From CAYSPG01 sp964432885 (GTDB lineage: Bacteria; Bacteroidota; Bacteroidia; AKYH767-A; OLB10), in assembly GCA_964432885.1 (NCBI GenBank), contig CAYSPG010000001.1:124001-188000 (forward strand): a DNA stretch of 64,000 nucleotides. Reading direction: 5' to 3'. Below the pieces are notes generated by a model. That model was not told where the DNA came from, did no database searches, and saw only the letters and a list, made by a program, of their open reading frames with translations. Below are positions 61,661 through 64,000 of the stretch, in pieces. Within the stretch, counting starts at the first letter, position 1. Each line of letters begins with the position of its first letter. Both the position numbers and the translations under genes were made by a program.

Positions 61661-64000
61661 TTACTTGTGTACATGAAACCGGAAGTGACTTTCGTTACCG
61701 CCTTTTTTGATGATGATTAAATAAAAGCCATTGCTGTAATTGGTTAAGTCAAGTTGGCCAGAGTTTTCACCTTCGTTGGCTTCTTTTATTTCCTGTATAA
61801 GTTCACGACCTGTCATATCAGCAACTTTTACTGAGTACGAGCCTGCTTTTTCAGTAGTAAATACATAGGTAATTTTATCATAAGCCGGATTTGGGTAAGC
61901 ATTAAGCTGCAGGTTATCTACTTCGCTATCGCTAAGGCGAACCACTGTAGTTGTGAAAGTTACCGGTGCACTCCATGCCGACATGGTTGTAGTAGTACAA
62001 GCCAATCGAACCCATGCATTGTATTTGGTTCCCGATGTCAATCCGCTTATTGTTTTACTTCCGGGATTTCCCCACACGGTAACATATTTATAATCTGCTG
62101 TTCCATATTTTGCATATCGAACTTGAATATAGCTTGCCTGCACAGATGCATCCCATTTGATTTTAGCAGAGGTTGCCACAACATCTGATGCACTTGGCGT
62201 ATTCATAGCTGGGCAGTTGCCCAAAGTAGTAAACGAAACATCAGAAGGATAAGGGCTGTTGTTTGTGCCACATCCTGTTTTAGCACTCCACTGGTAAGTT
62301 GTGCTTGATGCCAATCCGCTTAAAGCATAACCCCATGCAGCAGTACTTCCAACACTAATGGTTTGATAATTGTAAGAGGTAGCACCAACTTTTTTGTAAC
62401 GAACAGTTACTTGCGAAGCAACGGTACCAAACCAGTTAAGCTGTGCAGAAGAATTAGTGATATTAGTTGTAAAGGAATTTTGCACAGCGTACCCACATCC
62501 TGTTGGCCCTTGTAGAGTTGTAAAATAAGTTGGGTCTGAATTAAACTGGCCGTTAGGGCAAATGGCTGTTACATTCCAATCATACGTTTTTCCGGCAGTA
62601 AGTTCTTTAATGCGAACGCTGTTTGTATTGCGAACATAAACTCGTCCACTTATGGTGCTACCGCGTTGTGTATAGCTTACCAAAAACGAATCTGCTGTTA
62701 TCGCTGGATTCCACATCACTGAGGCTTCACGGTCAATAACATTATACGAGGTAAGCATATTGGGCTTATCGCAATGTACAGGTAAAATTGAATTTACTTT
62801 TACATAACGAGGGTCGCTTTGGCAGCCATTGCTGTTAACTGCTTTTACATGATATGTTCCTGCTGCGTTTACAGTTATAGTAGGAACAGTAGCACCGCTT
62901 GACCAAATGTATGAGGCTGCACTTCCTTCATAAGCTGTTAGCTGGTAAGCTGCGGATTGAATGTAGGTGTATGTTACAGATGGAATAGAAGGTTTGGCAG
63001 CAGTAACAATTGTAATGGTAGCAGTAGAAGTAGTTCCGTTTGCATTTAATACAGTTACCGAATATGTGCCTGGAGTGTTTACAGTAACCGATTGTGTATT
63101 TACCAAATTAGGAATCCACATATAATTGGTGCCTGTGCTTGCTGTTAATGTAATTGATTGACCGGAACAAATTGCATTGCTTCCTGTTGAAGTGCTAATA
63201 GTTGCTTGTGTAGGTTGAGATACAGTTACAATAGTTGCCGCTGAGGTTGCGCTGCATCCTTGTGCATTGGTAATTTTTACGGTATAGCTACCTCCAGTGT
63301 TTACGCTAATAGATTGTGTAGTTTGTCCTCCGGGTAACCACAGGTATGAGTTGCCTGCGCTTGCAGTAAGAGTAACGCTTTGTCCTTGTGCAAGATTAGT
63401 GGTTCCACTTGTTGAAATTGTTGCTACAGGTAATGCATTAGCGGTAACTGCCATTGGCTGCGATACGGCACTGCATATTCCGTTGCTTACGGAAACAGTA
63501 TAGGAGCCCGAAGCAGTGGCATTGATGGATTGGGTAGTTGCGCCATTTGACCATAAATACGATGAACCTGCATTTGCAGTTAATGTTACACTGCCTCCCT
63601 GGCAAAATGTTGTTGCTCCGCTAGCAGTTATTGCTGCCACAGGCAATTGATTTACAGTAACTGTTTTAGGTGCTGAAGTTGCAGTACATGTTCCGGTGGT
63701 TACGGTAACTGTGTACGTTCCTGATGAGTTGACGTTTATTGATTGGGTAGTTGCACCATTTGACCACAAATAAGCATTTCCTGAATTTGCACTTAAGGTT
63801 ACGCTACCGCCCTGACAAAATGTTGTAGCACCACTTGCAGTTATAGTAGCAGTTGCAGATGTGGTAATTGAAGTTGTAACAGGTGCTGAAGTTGCTGTAC
63901 AGTTTCCTGTAGTTACAGTAACCAAATATGTTCCTGCTGTAGTAACATTAATTGATTGCGTGATAGCACCATTAGACCATAAGTAAGCTGAACCGCTGTT
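61661..64000 (-). CDS. Giant Ig/Fn3-repeat T9SS adhesin (N-terminus outside window)
   Basis: The frame is open to the right edge, so the start is missing; at least 779 residues are visible. At least five Ig-like (PKD-type) repeats of ~72 residues come first, each with CQGGSVTLxANxGxxYLWSNG and a closing TYTVTVTTG strand. The units nearest the window edge are nearly identical. Three fibronectin-III-like units follow (~400-680), then a T9SS type A sorting domain (NAYPNPAYDKITY ... NGFYLIIIKKG). It is expected to be exported and anchored on the surface, probably for adhesion. A strong terminator follows. Confidence 0.85.
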   Translation of the reverse strand, partial: NSGSAYLWSNGAITQSINVTTAGTYLVTVTTGNCTATSAPVTTSITTSATATITASGATTFCQGGSVTLSANSGNAYLWSNGATTQSINVNSSGTYTVTVTTGTCTATSAPKTVTVNQLPVAAITASGATTFCQGGSVTLTANAGSSYLWSNGATTQSINATASGSYTVSVSNGICSAVSQPMAVTANALPVATISTSGTTNLAQGQSVTLTASAGNSYLWLPGGQTTQSISVNTGGSYTVKITNAQGCSATSAATIVTVSQPTQATISTSTGSNAICSGQSITLTASTGTNYMWIPNLVNTQSVTVNTPGTYSVTVLNANGTTSTATITIVTAAKPSIPSVTYTYIQSAAYQLTAYEGSAASYIWSSGATVPTITVNAAGTYHVKAVNSNGCQSDPRYVKVNSILPVHCDKPNMLTSYNVIDREASVMWNPAITADSFLVSYTQRGSTISGRVYVRNTNSVRIKELTAGKTYDWNVTAICPNGQFNSDPTYFTTLQGPTGCGYAVQNSFTTNITNSSAQLNWFGTVASQVTVRYKKVGATSYNYQTISVGSTAAWGYALSGLASSTTYQWSAKTGCGTNNSPYPSDVSFTTLGNCPAMNTPSASDVVATSAKIKWDASVQASYIQVRYAKYGTADYKYVTVWGNPGSKTISGLTSGTKYNAWVRLACTTTTMSAWSAPVTFTTTVVRLSDSEVDNLQLNAYPNPAYDKITYVFTTEKAGSYSVKVADMTGRELIQEIKEANEGENSGQLDLTNYSNGFYLIIIKKGGNESHFRFHVHK

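Overview
The window looks like a chromosome segment of a Bacteroidota bacterium. It is moderately AT-rich. Several secreted proteins end in type IX secretion (T9SS) type A sorting domains. T9SS and gliding genes are present (a PorV/PorQ-type barrel, a T9SS plug protein, a GldA-like ATPase), and there are a TonB-dependent receptor with a carboxypeptidase-regulatory-like domain, a GWxTD protein and several TAnnTTTG promoter boxes. I cannot place it to genus from sequence alone.

Layout. (1) 1-9.4 kb is the right end of a prophage: a tail protein cut by the window edge, a small tail protein, a 1667-residue tape-measure protein with a QRGLVN repeat block, two small genes, and a tyrosine integrase reading away from a tRNA-Ala(GGC) that is the likely attachment site. 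(2) 9.6-12.3 kb holds two T9SS-exported proteins, Asp-box and Omp28-like. (3) 12.4-17.4 kb is a probable metal-uptake locus: porin, Rieske protein, imelysin lipoprotein and DUF1111 di-heme lipoprotein form one operon, divergent from a DtxR-family repressor, with a DtxR-like palindrome between them. (4) 17.5-33.4 kb is mostly housekeeping and envelope genes: hutI, a lipoprotein, outer-membrane barrels, a GWxTD protein, rlmB, esterase, methyltransferase, a membrane-anchored patatin, phoH and a TonB receptor. (5) 33.6-43.2 kb holds a membrane TPR protein, a small exported protein, a T9SS cargo, a large TPR plus outer-membrane barrel operon and a lipoprotein. (6) 43.3-46 kb has nnr, interrupted in frame by a palindromic repeat, followed by a compact three-gene operon of two paralogous ~90-residue proteins and a nucleotidyltransferase. 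(7) 46-51 kb has another T9SS cargo, a four-gene run (fructose-6-phosphate aldolase-like, FkbM methyltransferase, GT39-like membrane protein, methyltransferase) and the SRP RNA. (8) 51-64 kb has an HD phosphohydrolase, gldA, class I FBP aldolase, accD, an ABC-F ATPase, the T9SS plug protein, a T9SS cargo, a DUF2027/Smr protein and the C-terminal part of a giant Ig/Fn3 T9SS adhesin that runs off the window.

The strongest candidate for a little-described system is the DtxR-controlled porin/Rieske/imelysin/di-heme operon, which reads as a redox-assisted periplasmic iron acquisition pathway. Next are the tandem-paralogue/nucleotidyltransferase operon, the tape-measure repeat block, and several families of small intergenic inverted repeats, two of which have entered coding sequence.
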